Source: Tenacibaculum aiptasiae (GTDB lineage: Bacteria; Bacteroidota; Bacteroidia; Flavobacteriales; Flavobacteriaceae). Taken from it: a DNA stretch of 64,000 bases. The position numbers and the translations under genes are program-made. Shown piece by piece: positions 9,926-19,891 of the stretch. The stretch's first letter is position 1. The number at the start of each line of letters is the position of its first letter. The stretch covers positions 220-64,219 of the forward strand of contig NZ_WAAU01000012.1 in the NCBI RefSeq assembly GCF_008806755.1. Direction: 5' to 3'. The notes beneath the pieces were generated by a model. It searched no databases and had not been told where the DNA came from. It saw only the letters and a list, made by a program, of their open reading frames with translations.

Positions 9926-12595
9926 ATGATTAAAAAATCAATACTAACTATAGTATTTTTATTTCTCGTTAATTATACTTTTTCTCAAGAAAAGTTTGAT
10001 GTTTCTTACAAACAAACTTCTCTTCAACAAGTTATTGCCGATTTAGAAGCTAAAACAACTTTCATTTTTTCATATTCTAAAGAAGTAATTCATAAAAAGG
10101 AAATTACGTTTACTAAAGAAAAAGTAACTATTAAAAATATTCTTCCTGAATTAACACAACAAACAGGTTTACTTTTTGAAGTCCTTAGCAATAAGCAAAT
10201 CATTATTAGTAAACCTAGAAGAATATGTGGTTACGTTATTGATGCTAACACTAACGAAGCTTTAGCGTATACCAATGTAATTATAAACAGTAAACTATAT
10301 ACTACCACTGATGAAAGTGGTTTTTTTAGTTTTGAAAACCCTCAGAAAAATTCGGAAAAAATTTCACTTACTTTATTAGGTTACCAAAACAAAGAAGTTA
10401 CTTTAAGTACTAATGATGATTGTAAAACACTACACCTTCATCCGCAATCTTCTCAACTTGATGAAGTTGTCGTTTTAGGATATATTACTTCTGGTATTGA
10501 TAGAAACAAAGACGGTTCTATTTCTGTAGACTCAAAGAAGTTAGGAATTCTTCCAGGATTAGTAAGTCCAGATATTTCACAAAGTATTCAATTAATACCT
10601 GGTATCTCTACTTTAGATGAATCTGCTACTGGAATACAAATTAGAGGAGGTTCTCCTGATCAAAATCTAATTTTATATGATGATATAAAGTTATACAATA
10701 CAGGGTATTTCTATGGAATGTTTTCACTTTTTAATCCTTTTGCTACCGAAAAAGCAACCATTTTTAGATCGGGAACAAGTGCCAGTTATGGTGATAGAAT
10801 ATCTGGAATTATAGATATTTCAAGCGGTACTGATATTCCTAAAAAAACTGAAGGAGGTTTTGAAATTGACGGCTTATCTGTTAACGGATATGTAAAAACT
10901 GCTCTTTCCGATAAGTTAGCTGTATATGCTTTTGCTAGAAGATCTTATAACGACATTGTAAAAACTCCAACTTACAATAGTTATGAAGATAAAATCTTTA
11001 CCAATTTTGGTGTTGTAAAAGATATAAACGGTACTCCTTTAGTTCTGGAAACTGATGATGACTATAGCCCTGAAACCAGCACAAATGATTTTTCTTTTGC
11101 CGACTTCAATTCTAAAATAATTTATAAGCCTAATGAAAAAAACACTATTTCTTTAAGTGGTTTATATACTAGAAATCGTTTGGATTTTAACTTTACTGGA
11201 GGTAATGAAAAGCTCATAGATTCACTTAAAACTCAAAATAAAGGCTTAAGTTTTAATTGGACACATATTTCTAATGAAAAACAAAAAGAAAAGCTTACAG
11301 CTTACTATTCTGAATACAATTCATTGTATCAAAATAACGAAATCAAAGATGAAACTGGTAACGGTATTTTAGACTTAGCTGAGATTAATATTCGTAAAAA
11401 TGATATCATCGATTTTGGCTTAAACTTCACTTCTACAACTCAAATAAAAGATTTTCAACAACTAACTTTAGGTTATCAACTCTCTTATACTGATCTAAAT
11501 GTATTGATAAGCAAGGAAAATCCTGTAGAAAATAAATTAGAACAATCAATACAAGACGATACCAACTTAAAAAATGCTTTATTTGGAGAATATACTTTTA
11601 GTTTTAAAAATAAAGGATTTGTAAATGGTGGACTTAGATTTGTACACTACAGTTCTTTAAATAAATTCTTAGTCGAACCACGGATTAATTTAGAATATCC
11701 TATAACTAGTAGTTTACGATTTAAAACCGCTCTAGAAAAAAGAAATCAGCCTATTTCTCAATTGGTTGAGTTTAACCATACAGAACTTCGTTTAGAAAAT
11801 GAATTATGGCGATTATCTGACGGGGAGCAGTTTCCTTTATTAAGTAGTAATCAAATATCGGGTGGATTATTATATCATCATAAGAATTTAAACATCGATA
11901 TTGATACTTATTATAAAGAACTAGATGGTTTAACTACGTTTACTAGTGGATTTAGTAATCCGTTAGAAAATCTTGAAAAAGGTGAAAGTAATATTAAAGG
12001 TTTAGATCTTCTTTTAAAATATAAGTGGGATCATTATAAAATATGGGCTGGTTATACTTTTAATGATATTACTTTTAAGTTTCCTAACCTAAAAGATACT
12101 TCTGATAATTTCCCTGGAAATAACGACATAACACATCATTTTAGAATCTCTAATACCCTACAGCTTAAAAACTGGCAGTTTTCTCTTGGATGGCAGTTTA
12201 GATCAGGAAAACCTATTACACCTGTAAACAGCTATGTTATAAAAATAGATGCCGATGGTGAACCTGCTGGTGTTGTTAATTTTGGTGCTATAAATAGTGA
12301 GCGCTTGCCTGATTTTCATCGTTTAGATGCTTCAATTTTACATGATTTTAGTATCAATACTAGAAATAAGAAATTAAAAGCTCAATTAGGTATTTCCTTC
12401 TTAAATATATACAATAGAGTTAAGCCTTTAAACCTAATTTACAAAGCTGAACGTAAACCTTTAGACGATGGTGGTATTGCTGTTGAAGGAACTACAGGTA
12501 GTACTCCAGAGGAATTAGAGGTTATTTTAGAACAAGTTATTCAACGATTCTCTTTAGGTTTTACTCCTAATGCCGTTTTTAGAATTTACTTTTAA
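9926..12595 (+). CDS. TonB-dependent outer-membrane receptor with N-terminal signalling domain
   Basis: 889 aa. The order is signal peptide (1-20, ending TFSQ), STN secretin/TonB signalling domain (about 25-95), carboxypeptidase-regulatory-like beta domain (about 97-170), plug domain (about 180-310, with QSIQLIPGISTLDESATGIQIRGGSPDQNLILYD nearby in that style) and a 22-strand-type beta-barrel ending in an aromatic residue (FRIYF). It starts 19 bp after the anti-sigma gene. The STN domain fits a transducer that senses its ligand and signals to the FecR protein. The ligand cannot be told from sequence; I see no SusD partner. Confidence 0.92.
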   Translation: MIKKSILTIVFLFLVNYTFSQEKFDVSYKQTSLQQVIADLEAKTTFIFSYSKEVIHKKEITFTKEKVTIKNILPELTQQTGLLFEVLSNKQIIISKPRRICGYVIDANTNEALAYTNVIINSKLYTTTDESGFFSFENPQKNSEKISLTLLGYQNKEVTLSTNDDCKTLHLHPQSSQLDEVVVLGYITSGIDRNKDGSISVDSKKLGILPGLVSPDISQSIQLIPGISTLDESATGIQIRGGSPDQNLILYDDIKLYNTGYFYGMFSLFNPFATEKATIFRSGTSASYGDRISGIIDISSGTDIPKKTEGGFEIDGLSVNGYVKTALSDKLAVYAFARRSYNDIVKTPTYNSYEDKIFTNFGVVKDINGTPLVLETDDDYSPETSTNDFSFADFNSKIIYKPNEKNTISLSGLYTRNRLDFNFTGGNEKLIDSLKTQNKGLSFNWTHISNEKQKEKLTAYYSEYNSLYQNNEIKDETGNGILDLAEINIRKNDIIDFGLNFTSTTQIKDFQQLTLGYQLSYTDLNVLISKENPVENKLEQSIQDDTNLKNALFGEYTFSFKNKGFVNGGLRFVHYSSLNKFLVEPRINLEYPITSSLRFKTALEKRNQPISQLVEFNHTELRLENELWRLSDGEQFPLLSSNQISGGLLYHHKNLNIDIDTYYKELDGLTTFTSGFSNPLENLEKGESNIKGLDLLLKYKWDHYKIWAGYTFNDITFKFPNLKDTSDNFPGNNDITHHFRISNTLQLKNWQFSLGWQFRSGKPITPVNSYVIKIDADGEPAGVVNFGAINSERLPDFHRLDASILHDFSINTRNKKLKAQLGISFLNIYNRVKPLNLIYKAERKPLDDGGIAVEGTTGSTPEELEVILEQVIQRFSLGFTPNAVFRIYF

Positions 12596-12618
12596 TTTTT
12601 ACGACTATATACAAACAC

Positions 12619-12650
12619 AAAAGCTTAGAATAGAATTCTAAGCTTTTTTA
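12619..12650. terminator. Bidirectional terminator between convergent genes
   Basis: An 11-bp perfect stem (AAGCTTAGAAT at 12621-12631, ATTCTAAGCTT at 12635-12645) with a 3-base loop is flanked by A and T runs. It sits between the convergent receptor gene and the lyase gene. Confidence 0.85.
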
Positions 12651-12671
12651 TTTTCTAAAAGTTTTGTTTCT

Positions 12672-13895
12672 TTAACAAGAGCAGCAATTATCTGATGCTG
12701 TAGTTTCTTTAAAAGAAGCATCTACTCTATTGTCAATAGCACTTTTTAATTGTTGAAATGCCTTTTGAATTGTTGAAAATGGCGAAGCTATATTCATTCT
12801 CATAAATTGTGTATGTCCTTTTTCAAACCAATCACCTGGAGTTAAAGCTAGTTTTGCTTGATTTACAACTAAATGTTTCAATGCTTTATCTGACAACTTC
12901 AACTTGCTAAAATCTAACCAAATTTGATAAGTTCCTTCTGGTTTGTATAGAGTAACTTCAGGCAATTCTTTTTGAATATAACTTTCTACCCAATTTAATG
13001 TTTTCTCTAAATAAACTAATAAATCATTTAACCACTCCTCTCCTTCTTTATAAGCTGCAATAGTAGCGTGTGCTGAGAGGATATTTCCATGATCTAAATA
13101 CAACGATGCTACACTTGCTTTTACCTGTTCTTTAAAATTCTCATTAGGAATATATAAATAACCATTAGAAATACTTTGCATTCCAAATGTTTTGGCTGGA
13201 GATCCTATAACTGCGATATGTTTTTCACTCTTTTCTACAGATGCAATACTATTAAACTGGGAATTTGAATACACAATATCTGAATGGATTTCATCACTAA
13301 TAATAGTTACATTATGTTCATTTGCAAGGTTTACCAAATTTTGTAATTCTTCCTTAGTCCATACTCTTCCCACTGGATTATGCGGATTACAAAGTATAAA
13401 TGATTTTACATTTAGCGTTTTAAACTTGCGTTCAAGGTCTTCAAAATCCATTTCATAACGCCCGTTTACAAGTTTTAATTTGTTCTGAATTACTTTTCTA
13501 GCTGCCGATTCTATTAGCTTAAAAAATTGATGGTATACAGGTGTTTGAACCATAATACTATCGCCCTTTTCAGATAATTCTCTAATTAGAACTCCAATTC
13601 CCGTTAGTACACCAGAAACTTGTACAAATGATTTTGGATGTAACTTCAGGTTATTGCGTTTAAGATTCCAATCTGAAATAGCTTTAAAAACTTCTCCTGT
13701 ATTGAATTCGTATGCATATACATTTCTATTCATTAATTTTTTCAAAGCTTCTTGGATGGGTTTTGCTACTTCAAAATCCATATCTGCTATCCATAAAGGC
13801 ATAACACCTGTTGCTCCAAACATTGCTTTTAAATAACTTGAATTACTCTTTGCAAAGTTATTTTCTACTGTGTGTACTGTATCAAATTGATTCAT
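12672..13895 (-). CDS. MalY/PatB-type PLP-dependent C-S lyase / aminotransferase
   Basis: 407 aa, a fold-type I PLP enzyme. The pyridoxal-binding lysine is K235 in GSPAKTFGM. Other class I/II signatures are NPHNPVGRVW (about 170-179) and ISDEIHSDIVY (about 199-209). The N-terminal PLWIADMDF (33-41) is typical of the MalY/PatB branch, which cleaves cystathionine and other cysteine S-conjugates to pyruvate, ammonia and a thiol. The C-terminus ends in an unusual tail, ASDNCCSC, with three cysteines, not part of the family core. The exact substrate is uncertain. Confidence 0.88.
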   Translation of the reverse strand: MNQFDTVHTVENNFAKSNSSYLKAMFGATGVMPLWIADMDFEVAKPIQEALKKLMNRNVYAYEFNTGEVFKAISDWNLKRNNLKLHPKSFVQVSGVLTGIGVLIRELSEKGDSIMVQTPVYHQFFKLIESAARKVIQNKLKLVNGRYEMDFEDLERKFKTLNVKSFILCNPHNPVGRVWTKEELQNLVNLANEHNVTIISDEIHSDIVYSNSQFNSIASVEKSEKHIAVIGSPAKTFGMQSISNGYLYIPNENFKEQVKASVASLYLDHGNILSAHATIAAYKEGEEWLNDLLVYLEKTLNWVESYIQKELPEVTLYKPEGTYQIWLDFSKLKLSDKALKHLVVNQAKLALTPGDWFEKGHTQFMRMNIASPFSTIQKAFQQLKSAIDNRVDASFKETTASDNCCSC

Positions 13896-13994
13896 TCATT
13901 TTTATTTTTTATACTTTGCTAAACGTATTAATCAAAAATGATGCGTTTAATTAGAGTTAATATTTATACTATTAAGTTCTTAAAAATATAAAAA

Positions 13995-15014
13995 CTATTG
14001 CTTATTATGAACTCCAACAACAATACGTTCAACTATTTGTTTTGCAGTAGTTAATGTTGATAAATCTTTAAATAATTCTCCTGTTTGACCAGAATGATGA
14101 CCACGTCCTATTAGCTTCATCAAATAATACTGTTCCTTATTAAAGTTTAAAAGAGTTTCAAATACTATTGATGGTTGCCCCAACTGCCCTGTACCACTAT
14201 GATATGTTTTATCGTTTGGAAAATCAAACTCAGAATAAAACTCATTATCATCAAAAGCTACATTCAATTCTATTTTTAGTTTTAAACTAGAAAACTTGTT
14301 TATTGAAGTTATTAATTTAAAATTATCGGTAATTGTTTCTCCAGTTATTGCATCTGGAAATGTGTCATTACTCGAAGGAACGTACATACCATCGGAATAC
14401 TGAACTCCTCTTTTATGAGACCAAACTGGTAATGCATTCACCCTTCTATAGTTTCCTACTACATCCTTAGTTTCATCAAAACTTTTAAAATTATCTTTAC
14501 TTCTTCCTCCAAAGAAAAGCCCTTTAGCTGTTGCTTTAGAAACAAATAAAGTTTCTAAATAATTGCCATTTTTATCTTCTAACCATATTGCCATTTGCGG
14601 ATGCCAATAATGCTTTGATTTTAATAAATCAATAGATAATTTAACATCTCTATCCATATTCATTTCAATGATTTCATACTCAGACAAATTCATTTCTTGT
14701 TGTGATGTTGCCTTTTGCTTTGCACCAAAATCCATCATAGAACTAAAAGGAAACATTTGAAAGTATGCTGTTAATACAAAAATGAAAGAAACAATAGACA
14801 CTACTAAAAACACTCTTCCTTTACTATACATTTTAAGTGAACGAAAGTTGTTTTTTAAATGAAATATCGCACCAATTGTAAATAACAATCCAAATCCTGT
14901 ATGTAATGTTGCTACTACTCTAGAATACGCATTGAAATATGATAAAACACCTGTAATTAATAATACAATAAAGCTTAGCCCAATTGATAAACTGATGATT
15001 TTTCTAAAAGTCAT
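13995..15014 (-). CDS. Membrane protein with cytochrome-b561-like N-terminus and DUF2271-like C-terminal domain
   Basis: 339 aa. About three hydrophobic helices occupy residues 7-115 (IISLSIGLSFIVLLITGVLSYF, VATLHTGFGLLFTIGAIFHLKNNF, VFLVVSIVSFIFVLTAYFQMF), with the HTGFG..H pattern seen in DUF4405 heme-associated membrane domains. The soluble C-terminal part (about 125-335) has HPQMAIWLEDKNGNYLETLFVSKATAKG and resembles DUF2271 domains found with flavin or PepSY redox proteins. It lies directly downstream of the Cys-rich exported protein on the same strand, so the two may be co-transcribed. The function is unknown; the domain assignments are from pattern recognition only. Confidence 0.6.
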   Translation of the reverse strand: MTFRKIISLSIGLSFIVLLITGVLSYFNAYSRVVATLHTGFGLLFTIGAIFHLKNNFRSLKMYSKGRVFLVVSIVSFIFVLTAYFQMFPFSSMMDFGAKQKATSQQEMNLSEYEIIEMNMDRDVKLSIDLLKSKHYWHPQMAIWLEDKNGNYLETLFVSKATAKGLFFGGRSKDNFKSFDETKDVVGNYRRVNALPVWSHKRGVQYSDGMYVPSSNDTFPDAITGETITDNFKLITSINKFSSLKLKIELNVAFDDNEFYSEFDFPNDKTYHSGTGQLGQPSIVFETLLNFNKEQYYLMKLIGRGHHSGQTGELFKDLSTLTTAKQIVERIVVGVHNKQ

Positions 15015-15106
15015 GAAAATTGATATGGAAATTAATAAATAAAGAACCTTCTCTTATTGAAGATTCTTTATCTCAAAAAAGCATTGATAAGAGCTTAAAA
15101 TGAAGA

Positions 15107-15628
15107 TTATAAAAGTTTGTTTAATGATGCTATTCTTTCTCTTAAATAAACGATTTGTTGTGCCTTATTTTTAGGTAAGGTAAAACCTTTCATTTTATAA
15201 TTTAACTTTTCTGAAAATGCTCTTTCAACAATATTTACTTCTTTCACTATAATTTGTAAGCTTTCTTCATCAGATTTCCCTACAATTCCATGTATATCAT
15301 AAGATCTTGAATCAAACTTAGGTTTCGTAGACTTTTCCATATTGGCCTTTAAACCAATTAATTCTTTACGTAAATTAGTTATTACTTTAGCTTCTCCAAA
15401 CTTTGTTTTTGCTCCTCTGCAAGCTGAAGGAGTACAACCAGAAGTAGCAGCTGTTCCTTTTACTTCTTTACAAGAAGTTTTTTTATTCTTTGTATTATCT
15501 TTAGTACAAGTAACTTCATCGCTCTTCTTTTCTCCACAACATGAAGATTGAGCTATAGCATTGGTACTAAATAACATTCCTATTACAAATAAGGAAAACA
15601 ACATAATTGATTTAATTCTTAGTCTCAT
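15107..15628 (-). CDS. Exported cysteine-rich protein of unknown function
   Basis: 173 aa. A signal peptide (1-26, ending AIAQ) is followed by a Cys-rich segment (about 28-72, with SSCCGEKK, VTCTKD, TSCKEV, SGCTPSACRG), then an all-helical C-terminal half. The spaced cysteines and lysines suggest metal or thiol chemistry in the periplasm, but no known family is recognised. It diverges from a sensor kinase/response regulator pair across four direct repeats, so it is a likely target of that system. Its neighbour lyase also has a CCSC tail. Confidence 0.65.
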   Translation of the reverse strand: MRLRIKSIMLFSLFVIGMLFSTNAIAQSSCCGEKKSDEVTCTKDNTKNKKTSCKEVKGTAATSGCTPSACRGAKTKFGEAKVITNLRKELIGLKANMEKSTKPKFDSRSYDIHGIVGKSDEESLQIIVKEVNIVERAFSEKLNYKMKGFTLPKNKAQQIVYLRERIASLNKLL

Positions 15629-15712
15629 AATTTTAGTTTTAATTATCTCTCATTCCTTAAGAGATCTTGTTTATAAATGATGTACAAAGTAAAAGAAGAA
15701 CTCGCCCTATTT

Positions 15713-15750
15713 GAGTTATAGCGAGGTTATATCAGGTTAAGACGAGGTTA
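15713..15750. promoter_or_regulatory. Four phased direct repeats, likely response-regulator operator
   Basis: The repeats are GAGTTA (15713), GAGGTTA (15723), CAGGTTA (15733) and GAGGTTA (15744), so spacing is 10, 10 and 11 bp, one DNA turn. OmpR/PhoB-type regulators bind such head-to-tail repeats. They lie between the divergent Cys-rich gene and the kinase gene. Confidence 0.6.
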
Positions 15751-15791
15751 AAATTTAAGACTCAGAAAAAATTATATATACATTTGTTACT

Positions 15792-17054
15792 GTGAAAAAC
15801 AAAAAATTATATTGGTTTATAGCTGTTGCTTTTATTCTTTTGATTAGTCTATTAATCAACCAATTACTTTATGTTTATAACGCAGCTATAACACAACAAG
15901 AATATTTTAATCAAAAAGCAGAAATTATTTTAGATAGCATCGTTTCCAAAGTTTCTGACGATTACGATGTATGTAAAACTGTTAAAGAAGCTTTTAACAC
16001 CAACGATAAAGAGTCTTGCTTTAAAACTTCAAATAGCCATTGCAGTAGAGAGTTTAAATCTAAAAAAGAATGGCATAGTGTAGACTCTATTATTAAAACT
16101 GAATTAATCGCTAATAATTTAGACTTAAATTATAAATTTGATTTTTGTCAGATTTCTACACCCCCCAATAATAAAAACACCTACACTAAAAAACTAGACC
16201 AAACTATTAATAGATCTGGTTTGGCAATGCAATTGGAGTTTCCTTCCAAATCAAATTTTTTATTTAAACAAATCAGTCCTGTATTTATCTCTTCTGTTTT
16301 AATTATCTTATTTATTAGTGTGGTTATTGTTTACCTTTTTCATCATTATAAAAAAGAAAAAAGAAATGCTGAAAAAACTAAGGAATTTTTAAATAACATG
16401 ACTCATGAGTTTAAAACTCCTATTGCTAATATTGCTTTTGCTAATAATTTTTTAAAGCGTAAATCTGAAAACATAAGTCCTGAAAATATTAGAAAATATA
16501 CTGAAATTATTGATTTTGAAAGCAAAAAAATCATGATTAGCAGTGAAGATATTCTTGAATTAGCGAAACAAGAATATAATTTTTCAAAACTAAAATTGAA
16601 CTCTGTTGATATTCATAAAATCATTTTTAACCTTCAAAAAAGCTTTAACTCTTCTAATCAGAACATAAATATATCTCTGAATTTAACAGCAGAAAACTTT
16701 ATTATCAGAGGAAAAGAATCCTTTATTCAAAATGCTTTATCAAATATTCTAGACAATGCTATCAAATACTGCAAACAGCAACCTAATATTAGTATTTTAA
16801 CAATAAATAAAGAGAAGCAATTAATTATTTCTATTAAAGATAATGGGATTGGGATTCCTAAAAAGGAAATCGATCTAATTTTTGAAAAATTTTATCGTAT
16901 TTCTACTGGAAACTTACACGATGTAAAAGGTTTTGGACTAGGATTATCCTACGTAAAAATGGTCGTTGAACAAATGAATGGCACTATTGAATTACAAAGT
17001 AAAGTAAATGTAGGAACAACTTTTATAATTAAACTTCCTTTAGCATATGAGTAA
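15792..17054 (+). CDS. Sensor histidine kinase
   Basis: 420 aa from a GTG start; no in-frame ATG lies near the N-terminus. TM1 is about 8-28 and TM2 about 163-185. The periplasmic domain between them carries four cysteines (C61, C76, C84, C119), which suggests disulfide or metal sensing (inference). The phosphoacceptor is H205 in MTHEFKTP. The ATPase part has the N box NILDNAIKY (about 317), G1 DNGIGIP (about 350), an F box (FEKFYRI) and G2 GFGLGLSY (about 380). It is the first gene of a pair: its stop overlaps the response regulator start by 8 bp. Confidence 0.93.
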   Translation: MKNKKLYWFIAVAFILLISLLINQLLYVYNAAITQQEYFNQKAEIILDSIVSKVSDDYDVCKTVKEAFNTNDKESCFKTSNSHCSREFKSKKEWHSVDSIIKTELIANNLDLNYKFDFCQISTPPNNKNTYTKKLDQTINRSGLAMQLEFPSKSNFLFKQISPVFISSVLIILFISVVIVYLFHHYKKEKRNAEKTKEFLNNMTHEFKTPIANIAFANNFLKRKSENISPENIRKYTEIIDFESKKIMISSEDILELAKQEYNFSKLKLNSVDIHKIIFNLQKSFNSSNQNINISLNLTAENFIIRGKESFIQNALSNILDNAIKYCKQQPNISILTINKEKQLIISIKDNGIGIPKKEIDLIFEKFYRISTGNLHDVKGFGLGLSYVKMVVEQMNGTIELQSKVNVGTTFIIKLPLAYE

Positions 17055-17736
17055 TAAAAAAAGAATTTTGTTAGTAGAAGATGATGTAAACCTTGGCTTT
17101 ATGTTATTGGAATACCTAGAAGAAAATGGTTTTAATGTTAAGTTGTATAGAGATGGAGAATCTGGCTATAATGCATATACAAATGGTTATTATGACTTTT
17201 GTATTCTTGATCTAATGCTTCCAAAAATGGATGGTTTTACACTAGCAAAAAAGATAAGAAAACATAAAATTAAAACTCCTATTTTAATGCTTACGTCTAG
17301 ATCAATGAATGAAGATAAATTAAAAGGTTTTAAAATTGGTATTGACGATTATGTAACCAAGCCCTTTAATGAAGAGGAACTTGTATGTAGAATTAATGCA
17401 ATACTTAGTAGGTATGAAATAAATAAATCGCAGTTTGTAAAAGAATATACTATTGGTCAGTTTGTTTTTAACAGAGCTAATCTAAGTTTAAATGGTTTTA
17501 ACGACTCTAAAAGACTTACCAAAAAAGAGGGGCAGATTTTAGCTTTATTATCTAACTCAAAAAACGAAATTGTTGAAAGGTCTGAAATACTAAACAATGT
17601 TTGGGGAGAAGACGATTATTTTACAGGACGAAGTTTGGATGTTTTTATTAGTAAACTGCGTAAATATTTTAAAGAAGACCCTTCTATATCTATAGAATCA
17701 ATACCAAATGTTGGATTGATTCTTAAAGTTGAATAA
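17047..17736 (+). CDS. OmpR-family response regulator
   Basis: 229 aa. The receiver domain (1-120) has the acidic pair EDD (10-12), the phosphoacceptor D55 in ILDLMLPKMDG and the lysine in TKPF near 105. The winged-helix DNA-binding domain (about 130-228) has LTKKEGQILALLSN and the GRSLDVFISKLRKYF recognition helix. It overlaps the kinase gene and should bind the phased repeats upstream of that gene. The layout resembles the RprX/RprY-type pairs of Bacteroidetes. Confidence 0.93.
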   Translation: MSNKKRILLVEDDVNLGFMLLEYLEENGFNVKLYRDGESGYNAYTNGYYDFCILDLMLPKMDGFTLAKKIRKHKIKTPILMLTSRSMNEDKLKGFKIGIDDYVTKPFNEEELVCRINAILSRYEINKSQFVKEYTIGQFVFNRANLSLNGFNDSKRLTKKEGQILALLSNSKNEIVERSEILNNVWGEDDYFTGRSLDVFISKLRKYFKEDPSISIESIPNVGLILKVE

Positions 17737-17762
17737 AAAAATTCTCTTTCTTTAATTAACTA

Positions 17763-19745
17763 CTAAATCACACGCTCATCTGCTTTATAAGCTCCACGAC
17801 GATGTAATATCCATTGAGCTTCATCTAAAGGATTTACTCCTTTATATTCTCTAATCACTCCTTCTCCTTCTGGACAAGTATCGTAGCCATAAAATTGTAA
17901 TCGTAGCCTTAATTTACCTCCTGTTATAGCATTAAGTTTAATGCTTAAATCTAAGGAAGTTGCTACAGGAATGGTTCCTTTTAAACTAAAAATATCGTCT
18001 TTAAACTCTGGAGAATCAAAAATAGCTCTTCGAGTACTTAATTCTGAAACTATTTTTCCTAATAAAGCTTCTTTTGCTTTGATTTCAAAACTTAAGATGG
18101 GTTCTAATAAATGAGTTCCTCCTGCCTGTAATCCCTTCATAATTCCCATAGGAGTCGCTAAATTAAAATCACCCGGTCTTGAATGTACATTATGATCCTC
18201 TCCTTTTATTAAGGTAATCTTTACATCGGTTACCTCCCACCCCAATATTCCTTGTGCTAATGCTTTTGGTATTGTTCGTTCTACTTCATTTTGATACTTA
18301 ATATGCACATCGTTTTGAGATACAATAGAACTATAACTCACTCCTGAATTTAAAGGTGCTGGCTCAATTAAAAAAGTCATGATTGCCCAACAAGGTTTTG
18401 GCATCCAATACCTAATATAGCCTTCTGCTTTTGTACTAATTGTTTCTTTATATACTACTTGTGGCTCTGTAAAACTTGCTTTGATTGAAAACCTGTCTTT
18501 TAAAACATGTTCTAAAATTTCAATCTGCATTTGTCCCATTAACAACAACTGTAATTCTTTTTCTGCTTTAAACCATTTAAAATTTAAAGAAGGATCTTCT
18601 TTATCTATTTGTTGAAGTGCTTCAGCTAAACTATTGTAATCGGCTTTATTTTCTGGAACTACTTGAACACTTAGTACAGGAATATGTAATTGTGGAAGCT
18701 TAGGAATACCTTCTGGACTACCTAAAATATCTCCCGACTTTGTTCCTAAAACTCCAGTAATTACTCCTATATCTCCCGATTTTAAAACTACATTATCAAT
18801 ATACTTCGTGTGATGTAGTTGTTTGGTTTGATTAATTTTGGTTTCTAATTGCTGTGTATGGTTGTAAATTGTTGTTTTTGAAGATAATTCTCCCGAAAAA
18901 ACTTTTACATGTGCCATGGTACCATACACCTTATGATGTTCTAACTTAAAAACAAAGGCTGACAACTCTTCTTTTGCTACTACTTTTGAAGTAGGACAAT
19001 AAGTTATAATTCCATCTAATAAATCAGTTACTCCTATGTTATTTTTGGCTATTCCTGTAAATACTGGAACTATTTTTTGCTCTTTCGTTAGTTTAGAAAT
19101 ACTATTTAAATATTCTTCATCTGTTATAGCTTCTGAATTTAAAAAGCGCTCTAATAAATCTTCTTCTCCTTCTAAAATATGTTCTATCGATTTTTCTTTA
19201 ACTGTTGTGTGAGCATCCGTATTAAAAACAGGAACGGTTGTAGCATTTGTCAGTCCATCGTTTTCTGAAGCATACAATACAACTGGTTTAATTTTTAAAT
19301 CCTGCTCTAATTGCGCTAGGGTAGCTTCGGTATCTGCTCCTTGACGATCAATTTTATTAATAAAAATAATAGTCGGTATTTTCAATTCTTGCAAAGAATC
19401 CCAAATGTTTAGTGTATGCGCTTGTACTCCTTCAACTGCCGATACTACTAGTACTGCGGCATCTACTACACATAATGCTCGTTCTACTTCACTAGAAAAA
19501 TCTACGTGGCCTGGTGTATCAATTAAATTGATTTTTGTTCCTTTCCACTCAAAAGAAGTAGTTGCTGCTTTTATAGAAATGCCACGTTCTTTTTCAAGCT
19601 CTAAACTATCAGTACTTGTCGAACCTTTATCTACACTCCCCAAAGTTCTAATGGCTCCTGAATTGTATAAAAAATGTTCAGTAAGCGTTGTTTTTCCTGC
19701 ATCTACATGAGCCAATATCCCTATATTGATTGTTGGTTTTGTCAT
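17763..19745 (-). CDS. Ribosomal-protection-type translational GTPase (Tet(M/O/Q)-like, EF-G-related)
   Basis: 660 aa, the length of Tet ribosomal protection proteins (about 640-660) and shorter than EF-G (about 700). The G motifs are G1 AHVDAGKTT (12-20), switch region RGISIKAATTSF, G3 DTPGH (76-80) and G4 NKID (130-133). Domains II-V follow, with CPEGEGVIREYKGVNPLDEAQWILHRRGA near the C-terminus. Family members use GTP hydrolysis to push tetracycline off the ribosome, but chromosomal homologues in flavobacteria are often untested. It may confer resistance or be a housekeeping EF-G paralogue. It diverges from a Crp/Fnr regulator. Confidence 0.8.
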   Translation of the reverse strand: MTKPTINIGILAHVDAGKTTLTEHFLYNSGAIRTLGSVDKGSTSTDSLELEKERGISIKAATTSFEWKGTKINLIDTPGHVDFSSEVERALCVVDAAVLVVSAVEGVQAHTLNIWDSLQELKIPTIIFINKIDRQGADTEATLAQLEQDLKIKPVVLYASENDGLTNATTVPVFNTDAHTTVKEKSIEHILEGEEDLLERFLNSEAITDEEYLNSISKLTKEQKIVPVFTGIAKNNIGVTDLLDGIITYCPTSKVVAKEELSAFVFKLEHHKVYGTMAHVKVFSGELSSKTTIYNHTQQLETKINQTKQLHHTKYIDNVVLKSGDIGVITGVLGTKSGDILGSPEGIPKLPQLHIPVLSVQVVPENKADYNSLAEALQQIDKEDPSLNFKWFKAEKELQLLLMGQMQIEILEHVLKDRFSIKASFTEPQVVYKETISTKAEGYIRYWMPKPCWAIMTFLIEPAPLNSGVSYSSIVSQNDVHIKYQNEVERTIPKALAQGILGWEVTDVKITLIKGEDHNVHSRPGDFNLATPMGIMKGLQAGGTHLLEPILSFEIKAKEALLGKIVSELSTRRAIFDSPEFKDDIFSLKGTIPVATSLDLSIKLNAITGGKLRLRLQFYGYDTCPEGEGVIREYKGVNPLDEAQWILHRRGAYKADERVI

Positions 19746-19891
19746 TATTTGGAGTGTTTTATCAACCTTTTTAATTAAATAGGTTCACTTGAAGTAATTA
19801 CTACTATCTACTCTACAAACTTACTATATTTAATACTTCTTTGTAATAATGACTATCTTTTATTTCAAGCTGTATTTTAAATTAATTTTAA

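Noticed and set aside
17763-19745. A definite acquired tetracycline resistance gene
   Set aside because: The family fit is good, but there is no mobile context and sequence alone does not separate resistance proteins from resident EF-G-like paralogues.
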